A stretch of 64,000 nucleotides of DNA from Embiotoca jacksoni (taxonomy: Eukaryota > Chordata > Actinopteri > Embiotocidae): contig JAKOON010000006.1 in NCBI GenBank assembly GCA_022577435.1, forward strand, positions 14,082,501 through 14,146,500. Reading direction: 5' to 3'. Shown here in pieces: positions 22,701-32,500 of the stretch (within the stretch, counting starts at the first letter, position 1; the number at the start of each line of letters is the position of its first letter). A model generated the notes under the pieces. That model did not search any database, was not told the DNA's origin, and worked only from the letters and a program-made list of their open reading frames with translations. A program made the translations under genes and the position numbers.

Positions 22701-24450
22701 TCTCGCTGAACTTCCAGAGAGATGGGTCCGAGGGTGGCTCTACTTGCCTAAGCAGGAGCTCCCCTACGGTGGAGTACGGTGCTTCCATGATAAACTTAAT
22801 AGTGGAGTCTTCTGAATCAATATCTGTGGCGCTCAGGATGAAGGGAGAGATCTGCATAATTTCATTCTTAAACAGCACCAGGCCGGTGTTAGCATTAATA
22901 ATGGGAGGCTCGTCATCAGTGGGAGCAATAGTGATAGGGAACAAAAACTCCACTTCATGACTGCCGTCAGTCATTCTAAAAATAATATTGTCGCTGTAGG
23001 TGTCACTGCCGTCATGTTGGTACACAACAATGCCAGCGTCTAGGTCGGCAGGTGTGAATAATTTCCTGCGTGCACCGAGCACAGTCAGGTCCCCGTGTTT
23101 TAAGCCATCAACAACTGTGATTTTCACGTCTTCCAGGTTATCCTCATCACTAATCTCTAAATTCTGGGAGCTGGAGAGAGCTCGGGACTGCCCTTCAAAC
23201 AATAACTGCCCTGAATTTTTGGTTGCGACTGGAGCCAAGGTATTCATAGGTTTTACCACGATCATAAAAGCAAAGGAATCAGACACCGAGCCATCAGTAT
23301 CTACAATTTCAAACTCTAGCTGGAAAATCCTCTCTTGTTCCGAGTCCTCTGAGGGTGGCTTGTAAGCTATTTTAAGGTCTTTGATGTCCCTTTGATAGAA
23401 GGAGGTGATAGGCAGGTTCTGATCATCTGTGCTGATGATATAACCCTGCTGAGGGCTCAGTGGGGAAGTAATGTTGAAGATTAAATCATCTGGGACAGAT
23501 TCAACATCTTCAGCGGCCAGCATGTCACTCGTAATAGCTGTCATCACAAACTGATCAACCTCCATCATCATCATGGCTACAAAGCTGGGTTTAGGAGCGG
23601 TGTTCTCTGAACCTTCTCTGATTCTAACCATCATCTGGAAATGCTCTTGCATTATTGTGTTTCCTTCAATATCCTGCAGCTCTACCATCATTGGAATATA
23701 GTCTCTGTTTGGTGAATTGGTTTGAGCAGTATGTTTGTAGCGAATGCCCTGTTTCACAAACTCATCACAGTCAACCATTTGGCCATTGGCAGGGTTATTC
23801 AAAAGAGTGCCATACCTGGGAAGACCTCCTGCGCCCACCAGAGTGGCGATTTTACACTGTGTGACGCCATCCTCAAAGGAAAACTCCAGACCCTTTTTGT
23901 CAATGGGGTTGCTGTCTCCGTTGAGCTTTTCAACATTAAGGGGCATATTCCTGGTGAGGATCTCCAGCTGCTGAAAAACCACCTCCACTTCCAGCATGAA
24001 AGGGATGATTACTGTGTCTGTCTGGGAGTCGTAACGGAGCTGGAGCTTCACGCGATCCTTACTGGGGCTCCGGGATCCAAAATGAGTGTATTTCACTTCA
24101 TCTGGTCCAAACATACAGGGGAACTTTTTAGGGGTCAACATCCCAGGTTTCTGGGCCAGCGGGTCATTGTCCAGAACTGTGACGTGACAGCGGTCACCAG
24201 GCTGCACTTCGGTCACCAGGTCATTCACAGGGTCCAGAAACACAGACCTTCCAAAGGGTACCCTGATCCCATTGTTAGCGATGATGATATTGTCTTCATT
24301 AGGTCCAGACCTGTGGTAATAGAGGTGAGCTGGATCAAATGGCTCTGCGTATACTGAGGCAAAACAGCAGCTCAGACAAAAAGTCACAAGCAGCCATTTA
24401 CAAAATGCCAACTTTCTACAAAGTTGAAAACTTTGCAGACAACCATCCAT
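334..24450 (-). CDS. frem2: FREM2 (FRAS1-related extracellular matrix protein 2), 5' part, exons 1-10; 3' end outside window
   Basis: This gene encodes a large single-pass extracellular matrix protein. By family knowledge it forms a basement-membrane complex with FRAS1 and FREM1 that holds epidermis to dermis. Ten exons were joined by GT/AG borders, all phase 1, giving about 2,199 codons. In order they encode a signal peptide (about residues 1-35), an N-terminal domain (to about 285), twelve CSPG repeats (about 285-1,700) and four Calx-beta domains (about 1,715-2,195). Repeats 3-12 carry a cadherin-like acidic motif of the type ATDxDxxD, seen as ATDIDSED, YTDLDSED and AEDRDTPD. Twelve CSPG repeats plus a giant first exon fit FREM2 rather than FREM1, FREM3 or FRAS1. 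Vertebrate FREM2 has roughly 3,100-3,200 residues, so the fifth Calx-beta domain, C-terminal ectodomain, transmembrane segment and tail are missing only because the window ends. Teleosts carry frem2a and frem2b; I cannot tell which this is. The frame is intact throughout. Confidence 0.96.
596..793 (-). CDS. frem2: frem2 exon 9: first half of Calx-beta 4
   Basis: This 198-base exon is phase 1 on both sides, with acceptor CTTTTAG|TGCCG and donor CTGCCAG|GTGAGA. It encodes PKVQFKEGSYKVDESDGEVK, VYRSGDITLGSTVRCYTRQG and MMDYNERPNNDASIITFLP. It is the N-terminal half of the fourth Calx-beta domain. Confidence 0.95.
794..1347. other. frem2 intron 8
   Basis: This is AT-rich sequence with several short A runs. 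I see no exon or recognisable repeat in it. Confidence 0.6.
1348..1557 (-). CDS. frem2: frem2 exon 8: second half of Calx-beta 3
   Basis: This 210-base exon is phase 1 on both sides, with acceptor CCGGCAG|CTGGAC and donor CTGACC|GTGAGT. The upstream intron is only 91 bases. It encodes GLDYVGISRNLDFAPGVTMQ and TILDDLGQPELEGPETFDLV, and ends ATITINDTLTD. Confidence 0.95.
1649..1798 (-). CDS. frem2: frem2 exon 7: first half of Calx-beta 3
   Basis: This 150-base exon is phase 1 on both sides, with acceptor TCTCGCAG|AACCT and donor GCAGAAG|GTAAAA. It encodes EPSLYFGEPEYVVDESSGYV and VWRTGTDLSKTATVTVRSRK. It opens the third Calx-beta domain. Confidence 0.95.
2353..2398. repeat. G-rich tract
   Basis: Runs of 4 to 14 G are separated by single T, A or TGGA. 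At least four G runs of three or more make a G-quadruplex possible on the plus strand. Confidence 0.85.
3095..3345. repeat. Dispersed repeat, copy 1 (frem2 intron 6)
   Basis: It contains CTAAACCTAACCAC, then GAGGCAAAACATGACAATG and GTAGTGGACTGATGGG. The same blocks recur in the same order at about 40.88-41.0 kb and in part at about 48.89-48.98 kb. I recall similar sequence as abundant in teleost genomes. Confidence 0.6.
5418..5669 (-). CDS. frem2: frem2 exon 6: second half of Calx-beta 2
   Basis: This 252-base exon is phase 1 on both sides, with acceptor CCCTCAG|CCACGG and donor GATGATG|GTGAGT. It encodes SYSDYITRPEDHTSVLRFD, KVCRIIIIDDSLYEEEESF and NVSLSMAMGGQLG, ending KVTIMADSDD. The DYITRP, IIDDSLYEEEESF and TI.DSDD motifs are the core strands of this domain. 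Confidence 0.95.
5670..6068. other. frem2 intron 5
   Basis: This is a short AT-rich intron between the two exons of Calx-beta 2. Nothing else is recognised in it. Confidence 0.6.
6069..6194 (-). CDS. frem2: frem2 exon 5: first half of Calx-beta 2
   Basis: This 126-base exon is phase 1 on both sides, with acceptor AAAACAG|AATCG and donor CAGCAAG|GTGAGA. It encodes STVFIPQAEFKIEEDIGELL, VPVRRSGDASQELMVVCYT and QQG. The pattern of F..EEDIG..VPV.RSGD...V.CYTQQG is the N-terminal half of a FRAS/FREM Calx-beta domain. Confidence 0.94.
6315..6545 (-). CDS. frem2: frem2 exon 4: second half of Calx-beta 1
   Basis: This 231-base exon is phase 1 on both sides, with acceptor CTGTTCAG|GTATTG and donor GGAGATG|GTAGGA. 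It encodes IATKDGTAEKDKDFRG, QVQFNPGQTTATWKVKIFTD and EFETSEAFEIQLSDP. These are the usual Calx-beta features: a GTA...DF turn, the FxPGQT strand and the FxxxLSDP strand. Confidence 0.95.
6546..7436. other. frem2 intron 3
   Basis: This 891-base intron splits Calx-beta 1. It contains a run of about 16 A at 7,325-7,340. I see no other feature. Confidence 0.6.
7437..7583 (-). CDS. frem2: frem2 exon 3: linker and first half of Calx-beta 1
   Basis: This 147-base exon is phase 1 on both sides, with acceptor GTCGTTAG|GTGG and donor ATCA|GTAAGT. It encodes GNKLKPQPFRLNWSWISLE, then EYYLVDEDAKFLEVTLKRRG and GETSFIS. The WxWI and EYYLVDED elements mark the junction from the CSPG array to the first Calx-beta domain, as in vertebrate FREM2. 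Confidence 0.94.
10040..10430. repeat. Probable interspersed repeat with ATATCGG ends
   Basis: CACCAATATATCGGATGGCC lies near the left end and GACATATCGACATCGGAAT near the right end, with an AT-rich interior. The TATCGG-type ends suggest a DNA-transposon-derived MITE. Boundaries are approximate. Confidence 0.45.
12541..12630 (-). repeat. 90-base inverted repeat enclosing a hammerhead-like core
   Basis: The two 24-base arms (12,541-12,564 and 12,607-12,630) match at 21 of 24 positions as an inverted repeat. On the minus strand the loop reads CTGATGA, then a GGCT/AGCC hairpin, then GAAAC, and then GTC nine bases on, the order of boxes in a type I hammerhead ribozyme. Such ribozymes are known in Penelope-like retroelements. 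There is one extra A before the stem II hairpin, and the bases after GTC do not pair directly next to CTGATGA, so it may be degenerate or coincidental. Confidence 0.5.
13020..13330. repeat. Probable interspersed repeat with an 18-base palindrome
   Basis: ATGTTAGCATGCTAACAT at 13,057-13,074 is a perfect palindrome. It is followed by GGACCTGATGATGG near 13,150. I recall both as parts of an abundant teleost repeat. A fragment with AACATGCTGATGTTACAC near 58,720 looks related. Confidence 0.45.
13436..13461. repeat. A26 homopolymer
   Basis: An uninterrupted run of 26 A lies in frem2 intron 2. It could be a retroelement tail, but no body is recognised next to it. Confidence 0.85.
16710..16810. repeat. 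(TG)n microsatellite with CG interruptions
   Basis: This is about 100 bases of TG with a block of TGCG near 16,774-16,790. It lies in frem2 intron 2. Confidence 0.95.
18074..18163 (-). CDS. frem2: frem2 exon 2: end of CSPG repeat 12
   Basis: This 90-base exon runs phase 1 to phase 1, with acceptor CCAACAG|CTGAT and donor AACG|GTAGGA. It encodes ADINDMKICYVLLDG...SDIFYFEVEDNG, the closing strand of CSPG repeat 12. It joins in frame to exon 1 (TFTQG) and to exon 3 (GNKL). Confidence 0.93.
18164..19421. other. frem2 intron 1
   Basis: This 1,258-base AT-rich intron follows the giant first exon. A stretch near 19,030-19,110 (CCTAAACATAACCA) weakly resembles the dispersed repeat found at about 3.1 and 40.8 kb. 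Nothing else is recognised. Confidence 0.5.
19422..24450 (-). CDS. frem2: frem2 exon 1: signal peptide, N-terminal domain, CSPG repeats 1-12 (most)
   Basis: This is one uninterrupted 5,029-base coding exon (1,676 codons plus one base). The start is the ATG at 24,448-24,450, in the context GTGGACATGG with G at -3 and G at +4. An in-frame GTG two codons upstream is not needed. A hydrophobic leader (WLLVTFCLSCCFASVYA) ends near residue 35 with a plausible cleavage before EPFDP. Twelve CSPG repeats of about 110 residues follow, most ending in a PVD-type or related linker (IAPTDDEPP, IHPVDDLPP, LQPVDNKPP, ILPVDSIPP, INTVDNGVP). The exon ends ACACAAG|GTAAGC with the donor at 19,416-19,421. Long open frames on the opposite strand are antisense shadows. 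A very large first exon is a known trait of vertebrate FREM2. Confidence 0.96.
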
Positions 24451-27400
24451 GTCCACTGCTAGTTGTTCTGCAATGTATTTAAGAAGTCAGCAGCAGCGGG
24501 GAGCTCTCTCTCCTGGGTGAGGAAAAAGCATGAAAAAAGAAACTTGTCTCTGATGGTTCAGGCCTTGGAATCTGTCCTCTGTCTCTGTCTCTGTTTCTGT
24601 GTGGCCACACAGACACAAGTGTGGTGAGTGCTGCAGGGCTGTGCAGGTAATAATGAAACAGTAGACAGTGACAGCCAGAGGCTCCTCCTTCTGTCAGTGC
24701 AGGGAGGGAGCCTCTGGCCCCCATGGCTAATTTAAGAAAGGCCATTGGACAAGACTGCAGCCCCAACAACACTCAAGCGTCTCCTCTTCTCTCACTGAAA
24801 AAAGGGGGGCAAAAACTAATTTAACCTTTTTTTTAAAAGGAATCCATGCAGTAAACAAACACGGCCACCGGCCACACTGATTTTAACAAATTTGACAACT
24901 TGTGTTTGTGTGTTATTGATTTGATAAATAGTTATAGAAGAAGGTCTTATGGTCCATTATTTATAAATCTAATAATATTTCAACAGAATATCCTTAAATG
25001 TTTTTAAGGCAACTGATTGTTTTGGATAAAAGAAAAACTTTCCAAGTATGAACCTGATTCTTGTCAAGTATTTCTACAAGTGGTTTAGAAGTTACTTTGA
25101 AGTCAGCTATGTTTTCTGATGTATCATATCTGACCTGTGTGATTCCACACACGGCTTCAGAGAGGATGAAAGTGTCTTTAAAGGTGTAAACTATGTGGAT
25201 GATGTAAGCAATCCCTTATTATAGTAACATCAAAGTTTCTATGTCATGGTCAAATCTATCATCCCTGCACTCCTTTAGTAACACTGTGTACAGAAAAAAC
25301 ATTCTGCAGTGCATAACTTTCAAAACTCTCTGTTAAATGATGATATGCAGAATGTAAATGTAAAGTGGATTAATTTGAGCTCCCAGTATATCAGAGAAGA
25401 AATCTAGATTAAATGCAAACAGATATTTGAATTGTCCAGGATTGTTGGAAAAGGAACAACAACAACACAAAAATGCACAAGTTCATAATGACCATGACCT
25501 GTGCGAAATGAGGATTTTTGAAGAGGTTTGTATTCTGTTCCCGAGTCAGAGTGTCTCTGAGGTCGTGACATCTCGGCACCGGAGCAGCCATTAGTCTAAG
25601 ACTGAGGGACAATAACCTGGCATCAACGGTTTGGTCTCTCACACACAGAGAAAAGACAACGCAAGTCAAATATATCTCAAGACATTTGTCTTTTTCCAAG
25701 AGTTTTAGCTGGTTACATGAAGTCTACCCTGGCAATAAACAGCAAAGCAGTCACTAAACAATTTAACATAATGTTTTCCCCACTTTCCATTTCCTTTGTT
25801 CCTCCTTAAATCTTCACTGAATTGACCTGATGTTTACAATGAGATAAATTATCGAACACAAGCTTTTTATAAAAATGTGTCTTGTTTAATAACCGATTTG
25901 TATTTTCACACTTGTGCCCAACTTTTTCATGAATGCACATACAGTTGTTGTTTTTTGTCCAAACCCAAAAGTATGTCTTTTAAGAACATGTCATTGAATG
26001 GTATTTGAGACGTCTTGTGTATCATTTTATATAAATATCTCATATATTTGGTAATTTTAGAAACTTTGGAATCTAAACTAGAATGTTAAACTATTTATTT
26101 TTACAAGGGTGCTCAGCATTAGTTTGGAATGATGACTCACTGGTGGCTCACTGCTTGTTGTGAGGTTAAAATAAGATTTAAACCGGGGAAAATCCCCCCT
26201 CCCTCCCCCACCTTTAATTCGAAACCATATCCATTGAAGCAAGAAAATATGGGCTGATGAATCAACTAGAGTTCTAACAGAACAATGTTAACAAGAAGTA
26301 AGGAAGATCACTGAAATGCATTTTTTTTCTGCAGTGATACTGTCAAAGCACAGCGTGGAGGAATCAAACAGTCACACTGGATGCAGCGAGAATGTGAGAA
26401 TGTGTACTCAGTATGCTGCACAAGGTCATGTTAAGATAAAAATACCGAGTAGCCTTTTATGGATCATCTTTTGAGTTGGGCCTCACACTCGATGAAGTGA
26501 TCCAATTGCATAGCTCAAACATTTTTACGCTATTCTTTCAGTTGAAATGCTTGACATGTTTGATGTATTATCACTCAATTTGTCACTCAAAATACGTACA
26601 ATGAAAAATGTCAGTGATTATACATTTGCTATTATACATATCAGCACAAATCTAATTTTCAGTTACACTTTTTAAACAAATTGGCAGACCTGTAAATTAA
26701 TCAAATTAAGCACTGTTAATGAATCTCACAAATTCACATGAATCTAAGGCTGAACATTTGTTGAAGGTAGAACACCTACTTAAGATTACATTGAATTTAA
26801 TAGTGTACCTTCAACAATTTCAATTATTATTCTGTAAAAGTGCCTCTGTTTATTGGGGATGGTAATGCTTTTAGGACAACACTGTGAACCACTCAGCAAC
26901 CCTCCTCTTAGCGTGGGCCAAATAGCAGAGATGCCGTATGCATCCAGGCATTCTGTATCACACTTTTCATTGCATCCTCTAAATAAATCTTGCCCTCCTT
27001 ACTTGAGCAGCCAAGAATAAAAATGGGACACACACACCAAATGGTGTAACTATAGAAACAAACACAGTTAGCTTCTTCTACTCTGTACTCCAAGATTTCA
27101 CTCACGTTCCTCTAATAGTTAAGAATGAGCCCTAACATTGAAACTTATCATTCTGATAATGAGATAAATATGGATAGTGATTCCTGAGCTTGAAACATGA
27201 CAAATAAAAGCACTTCTCCATGTACAGAACTGTGTGAGTGGAAAGCAGCTTCTCAGTGTATTTGCTCTGGAGTCGCAGCACGACAATTATTAAGCCATTA
27301 ACTTGCCAATGTCCAATTTAGACATTAAAGACGCGACATGCCTTTAATGAGTGTTTAAGGTAAACAGAGAGGGAAGCTGGGTCGAGGCCAGGCTCGGCTG

Positions 27401-27559
27401 CCCAGGATCAACTTTTCATTCAGAGGGAAGCTCGTGATGACAGCAGGCACTAATGACCTCATGATAGATGGAAAACAAAGCCCCAGTGGATCCCACCTCT
27501 TTATCCTTAACAGCCACGCAGACAGAGGACAGGATTTACTCTCTTTTCTCTCAGTGCAG

Positions 27560-27960
27560 TTGTTACGTCTGTCAAGATGAAATCCATGTGGTCAGATCCA
27601 GAGTTTCATCATTTTCAGAGGAAAGAGAATGGAAAGTTCGTCAGTAAACACTTTGCTTGTCATTACACGTTTAACATAGTGTGAACAGAAGAGCATTTCT
27701 AAACATTGTTGGTCAGTCTGTACTCCACTTTGGTCCACACTGAAATATCTAGAACAGCTTCCGGATGGATTACCATGAAATTTTGTACAGATATTCATAG
27801 TCCCCAGAAGATGATAAAACCTCCTGCACCACCACGAGGGTGACATTTTTTTTACAAAAACATTTAATATGTATGGGATTTATTGCCATGAAATTTGACA
27901 CAGACATTCATATCCTCTCAGATTTGACTTGTTATAACCTTGGCAATTTTGCACCCGTGG
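27560..27960. repeat. Probable interspersed repeat with two related internal segments
   Basis: Two similar blocks lie about 110 bases apart: GGATTACCATGAAATTTTGT (from 27,767), and GGATTTATTGCCATGAAATT (from 27,876) followed by a similar ACAGACATTCATA stretch. I recall such sequence as a common fish repeat. Boundaries are approximate. Confidence 0.5.
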
Positions 27961-29523
27961 CAATATTTATATACAATATTTAATCCACCTCACTCACCTA
28001 CACAAGAAAAACTTACCTCCTCTCTTGTTTACTCTTCTCTCTCTCCTTAAGAAAGTAGCAAAGAAAAGATAAAACAACTTATTAAATGATAAACCTGTAT
28101 TTACAGTAACTGTGGTGAACCATGACAGCAAGTATATGACCACAAACACCAGAGAAAATCTGAGATTAAAATAAACATGTTCATTTGTTTTTAACATCTA
28201 TGGCTGCAATATGAGATGCAAATGTTTTAAATCGGATTATATCGTGATTAAAATTATATCTTTTAATAGGAATTTTAATTTTATGTTTAGCGTATCCGTA
28301 CTCGGTCCGGTTCAATCAATCAATACTCTTTTCCATTAATAAAAAAATTTAGTTTTCTTAAATCATCATTTTGAGGATAGAATAAATTCAGATCAGGATT
28401 AGATTTTATATTTAAAATATGACAAACTATTGTTTCAGAAATGTTTACAAAAGCAAATTCACAACTAACTCAATGCGATCTCAGTAGGTAAAAAAAAATA
28501 AATCTAAAAAGGTCAATTAAATAAATAATATTCCTGACATAAAAATACTGAGTAAAGTTTAGAAAGAAATAAAACACAGACATTAGTCACTATCAGACAC
28601 TCAAAAGTTTCACGGCAATATTATTAGCTGGTCCACCTGAAGAGATCCTGGTCGTTTTTAACCCCTTTACTTCAATCAGCGGGGGAACTCGGCTCGGATC
28701 TTTGAAGTAGCTGCAGTTATTTGGTGACAAACAGCCTGAACTGTCCACACGCTGCTCTGCTACCTTCATACTCTGCTCCGGTGTCCTCGGCCGTCACACG
28801 TGCTCGCATTCTCATGCTGTCACCCTAGCACGCCCACTCGGGCGGATCCGCACACACAATAGTTTATGCATAAATTAGTTTTTTGGCGCCGTGAAAAAGC
28901 ACTTTGGCACCGCGTTTAAGTGTTATAATGTTTCCGCTCAACAGCACAATTACTTTTGTGGCTCACTAGACGGAGGGGTGACGGAGACGTGATGAGCACG
29001 AGGACACACAGCTGCCACGCTAACATACAGCTCAGCTACGACAGTATGTGGGAAATTAAATCCTAATGTGCAAATACATGGTCAATATTTGATGACCATA
29101 TGGAAGCAGGCTACTTACCAGAACCAGAAAGGTGTATTCAAGCAGCTTTTCAGCTCGGTGCTGGGATATTTCCTGCAGGCAGCTAGGTTTGGACAATGTG
29201 AGCGGCCTTTTTGTTTAAACGTGATAGTCAGTTTTTTCAAGTTGTGGTTTAAAACAGTAAATATCGGTGTCAATTGGTGTTACTGATTCCAATACTCAAA
29301 TACAATTTCAGTTTTTGACATTGATCAGTATAATTACTGCCTTCTCAAACATTTTGCTTTCAATTTTCTATTTTTTTTTAGTTTATAATTGTTATTTATT
29401 TGTTAAATCCTCATTTCTTTTCATGAAATAAACTTTAACAGGAGAAGTAAATTCAATTCAAATTTAATAATTCGAATTTTAAGCATATTTTTTGGCATGT
29501 CCAACTCAGTTTACAATATCCAT

Positions 29524-29527
<4 letters not shown>

Positions 29528-29557
<30 letters not shown>

Positions 29558-29594
29558 ATGACGACAATTTTTTTTTTTTTTTTTTTTTTTTTTT
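29528..29594. repeat. C30 run followed by T27 run
   Basis: Thirty C at 29,528-29,557 and twenty-seven T at 29,568-29,594 are separated by ATGACGACAA. Confidence 0.9.
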
Positions 29595-32500
29595 ATCCAG
29601 GACCACCATCCAGTAAAATTTAACATTTGGCATCAAACTCAACTGTATTTTTATGTTTAGTGCTATTTTGCAAATGTCGATAAACATTTTACCTACCAAC
29701 ACATTTCTGGGAGCTCTCAAAAACCTCCCACTTTCTCTGAGGAATATTCCCAGTTGGATCTGCGTTAAAGTGTTTCCTCCCACTTTTCAGTCGCTCTCAA
29801 ACTCACCACACAGCCTGGCAGACATCACATTTATCTCACCAGGATCAGACAGTCTGCACAAACACTTCATGTTTGACTTCATTTATCAACATATTTCACA
29901 GGCCAATAATATAACCTCACTATATAAAGATGTACTTATGCAACACGAGAAGCTTTATATTGATAATGATGTGATAAATCATTTCCACTTAACAAAATAT
30001 TGGCATTAGTTTGTTGCAAAAATAGATCAGGAAATAGGATTGAATAAACTTAAATCATTACAACATACCACAGCTCTCAGCACAATGACAGAAGTTTTAA
30101 TGGATGTTTTGCCATAAGTTGTAGTGAACATTCTTCACATTCTGAGCGCTTATCACTCGTGAACATCTCAACCATTCATAGAGCACAGGAACAGCTCAGT
30201 CCAGCTGTGCCGGACACTTGTTGATATATCACTACGTGCGTGTGTGCGTGCGTGTGTGTGTGTTTTGCTTTGTGTTTCATTCCTGGTAATTCATTTTTTG
30301 AAGTGAATTAAAAAGTTGTATTTGAAAGCAACCAGATAAAAGTAAGTTTGTTGATGAGGAAATTTTGTCAGTACCTTACATTTTGTGACCACTCACCTGA
30401 CTATAGATCTCAGCTTTAGTTACTTCACATTTAAACATGGGAAAGTTTTGTCTATTAGAAAGCTTTCCGCCCCTTTGTCTCATATAGAAATAATCAAACG
30501 TTTGGATGTAGAATCTTGACCGTGTCGTCTATCGGGGTTTTAAACTTTTAACAATAAACAGAAGAGGAATTATTTGTAAGTGACGCTGTTGATGTATGCG
30601 CACTGAATCTCTGTATGTGCACTTTTCCTGGAATCTTTTACAGATCTCCTTCTCACAGAAATGATCTGATTATAGAAACGCTATCAAAGAAAATCTTACT
30701 AAGGACCAACTTCAGGATACGATTGGCAGCTCGGTAAAGAAGCTCTGACAGATTCTTTGAAAACAAGCTTTGACATCAGAGAGGGGGCTCACATCCGATA
30801 AAGTCCTTGTCTCCTTAGAATAGCTGAAGAAGATTGCACCCACATTCTCTTTGCTCTCACACTACTTGCTAGCATCCTAATCATCCGGCCTGTTGTAAAT
30901 ATACTCTGCGTATAAATAGAGGATACTGAGACCTGCGACATTTGGATCCAGTTCCGAGGAGGAAGAGGTTTGTGTTCTGCTGTACCGGGTGGTTTGGTGC
31001 AGGGTGTCCATGACTGTGGTCAGGTTTGAGGGACAGGCATACAAATTTTAGAACTGCTCCTGCCGTCACTGCTGCACCGCAGGCCCAGTGCAACATTTCA
31101 TCTGCTTAATGGTGGATTAAAGCGCCCTGTGGGCAGATTGATATGGGGCGATGCTATCACTTGTCATTAAAAGGGAGCTGAAGCCCATGGAAACAGGCTG
31201 GATATAGCAGCTGGATGAGCCCCAAACACTGGGCAACTCATCTCTGCAGATGGAAATATACAAATATTATATGCCTCATGAAATTAACCAGGAAAAATAC
31301 ATTATATATAGGCTCGTCCTTTAGTGATGACCTCGAAACGGATACAGCTGTTAAATGACCTTTATTGTGTGTAAACTTGTGTACTGATATTTATAATCTT
31401 ATTCATAGCATTGTAAAATATTATTCACCTTCCAGCCAATATGTTTGGGTTTAATTAGCATCACTAACGGCCTCACTACACATCTACTGAAGGAACAACT
31501 GTGCCTAAAGGAGGAACCTGGCAACTGACCCAGGAATGCGTGCAGCACAGTGTCGAGGGATTCTTGCCTTTTAACACTGTTTGAAGTAAATGCGTTTGCA
31601 CCTGGAGCCCATGTTTCCACTTATAGTTATACAAGTCGAGTTTGATCAAAAGAACACCACAAAAGTTTAAATAACTGCCTTCTGGTGGTAGATATTGGTG
31701 AAAAACTTTTTTTTTTTGTGACATGTTCAAATAACTCACACCATAGCAAACAGCATAACGGAAACTTTACTAAATAAAAAGAACAGGAACAGCAAAATTC
31801 AGCATCCACAGAAATAACATTTTATCTAAAAGAGATGCACAAATAATTAAAATCTGACAATATTGTGCTGTTTTCTTTTATATTATGATTATGATTATTA
31901 TATTATGCAAATACATACCAAAAAATACTGTCATGTGAAAAAAGTAATATCTTGTTATTCTGGGACAGGAGCAGTATTATTTTAGTGGGTTGAAGCCCAC
32001 ATTTTAAGAATGTGGCAGTGAATATAGATTGTGTATCAACACTTATGCATTCATTTATTTACATTTTAACCAAAAATATTACTCATATTTTAAAAACACT
32101 TTGGTATATATACCTTTTTGCAAAATTGTTCCAAGATTGAACATTTAGTAGAGGTGTCTTTTTCCACTGCAGTCACTTGAGTTTTTTCCTCAGTCTGAAA
32201 GAGAGAGAGAGAGCGAGAGATCAATGAAAACAATGTGTCCTGTCCCACTGTCACGTGTCCTGCAATCACCTGCTTTTTCCACTTGTAACTTCTGCTTTGG
32301 CCATGTTTATGTGGCCTTTGCCATGACCTTTAACCTCCACGGGGAAACATCTGTTTGAGGGAAAGGATAACTGACATAATCTGACTCCATATCCATTGAT
32401 GTGATTTACACTTAACCATTAAGTGTCTACAAAATCTTGGGTAGTCCCGGGGGCTGATGTGACAACAGCCCCGGGAGGGTTCATCTTTGGTTTTATATAA

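Noticed and set aside
23722..24357. 211-codon open frame on the plus strand
   Set aside because: It lies wholly antisense to frem2 exon 1, whose minus-strand frame is clearly the coding one. The same applies to the other plus-strand frames in 19.4-24.4 kb.
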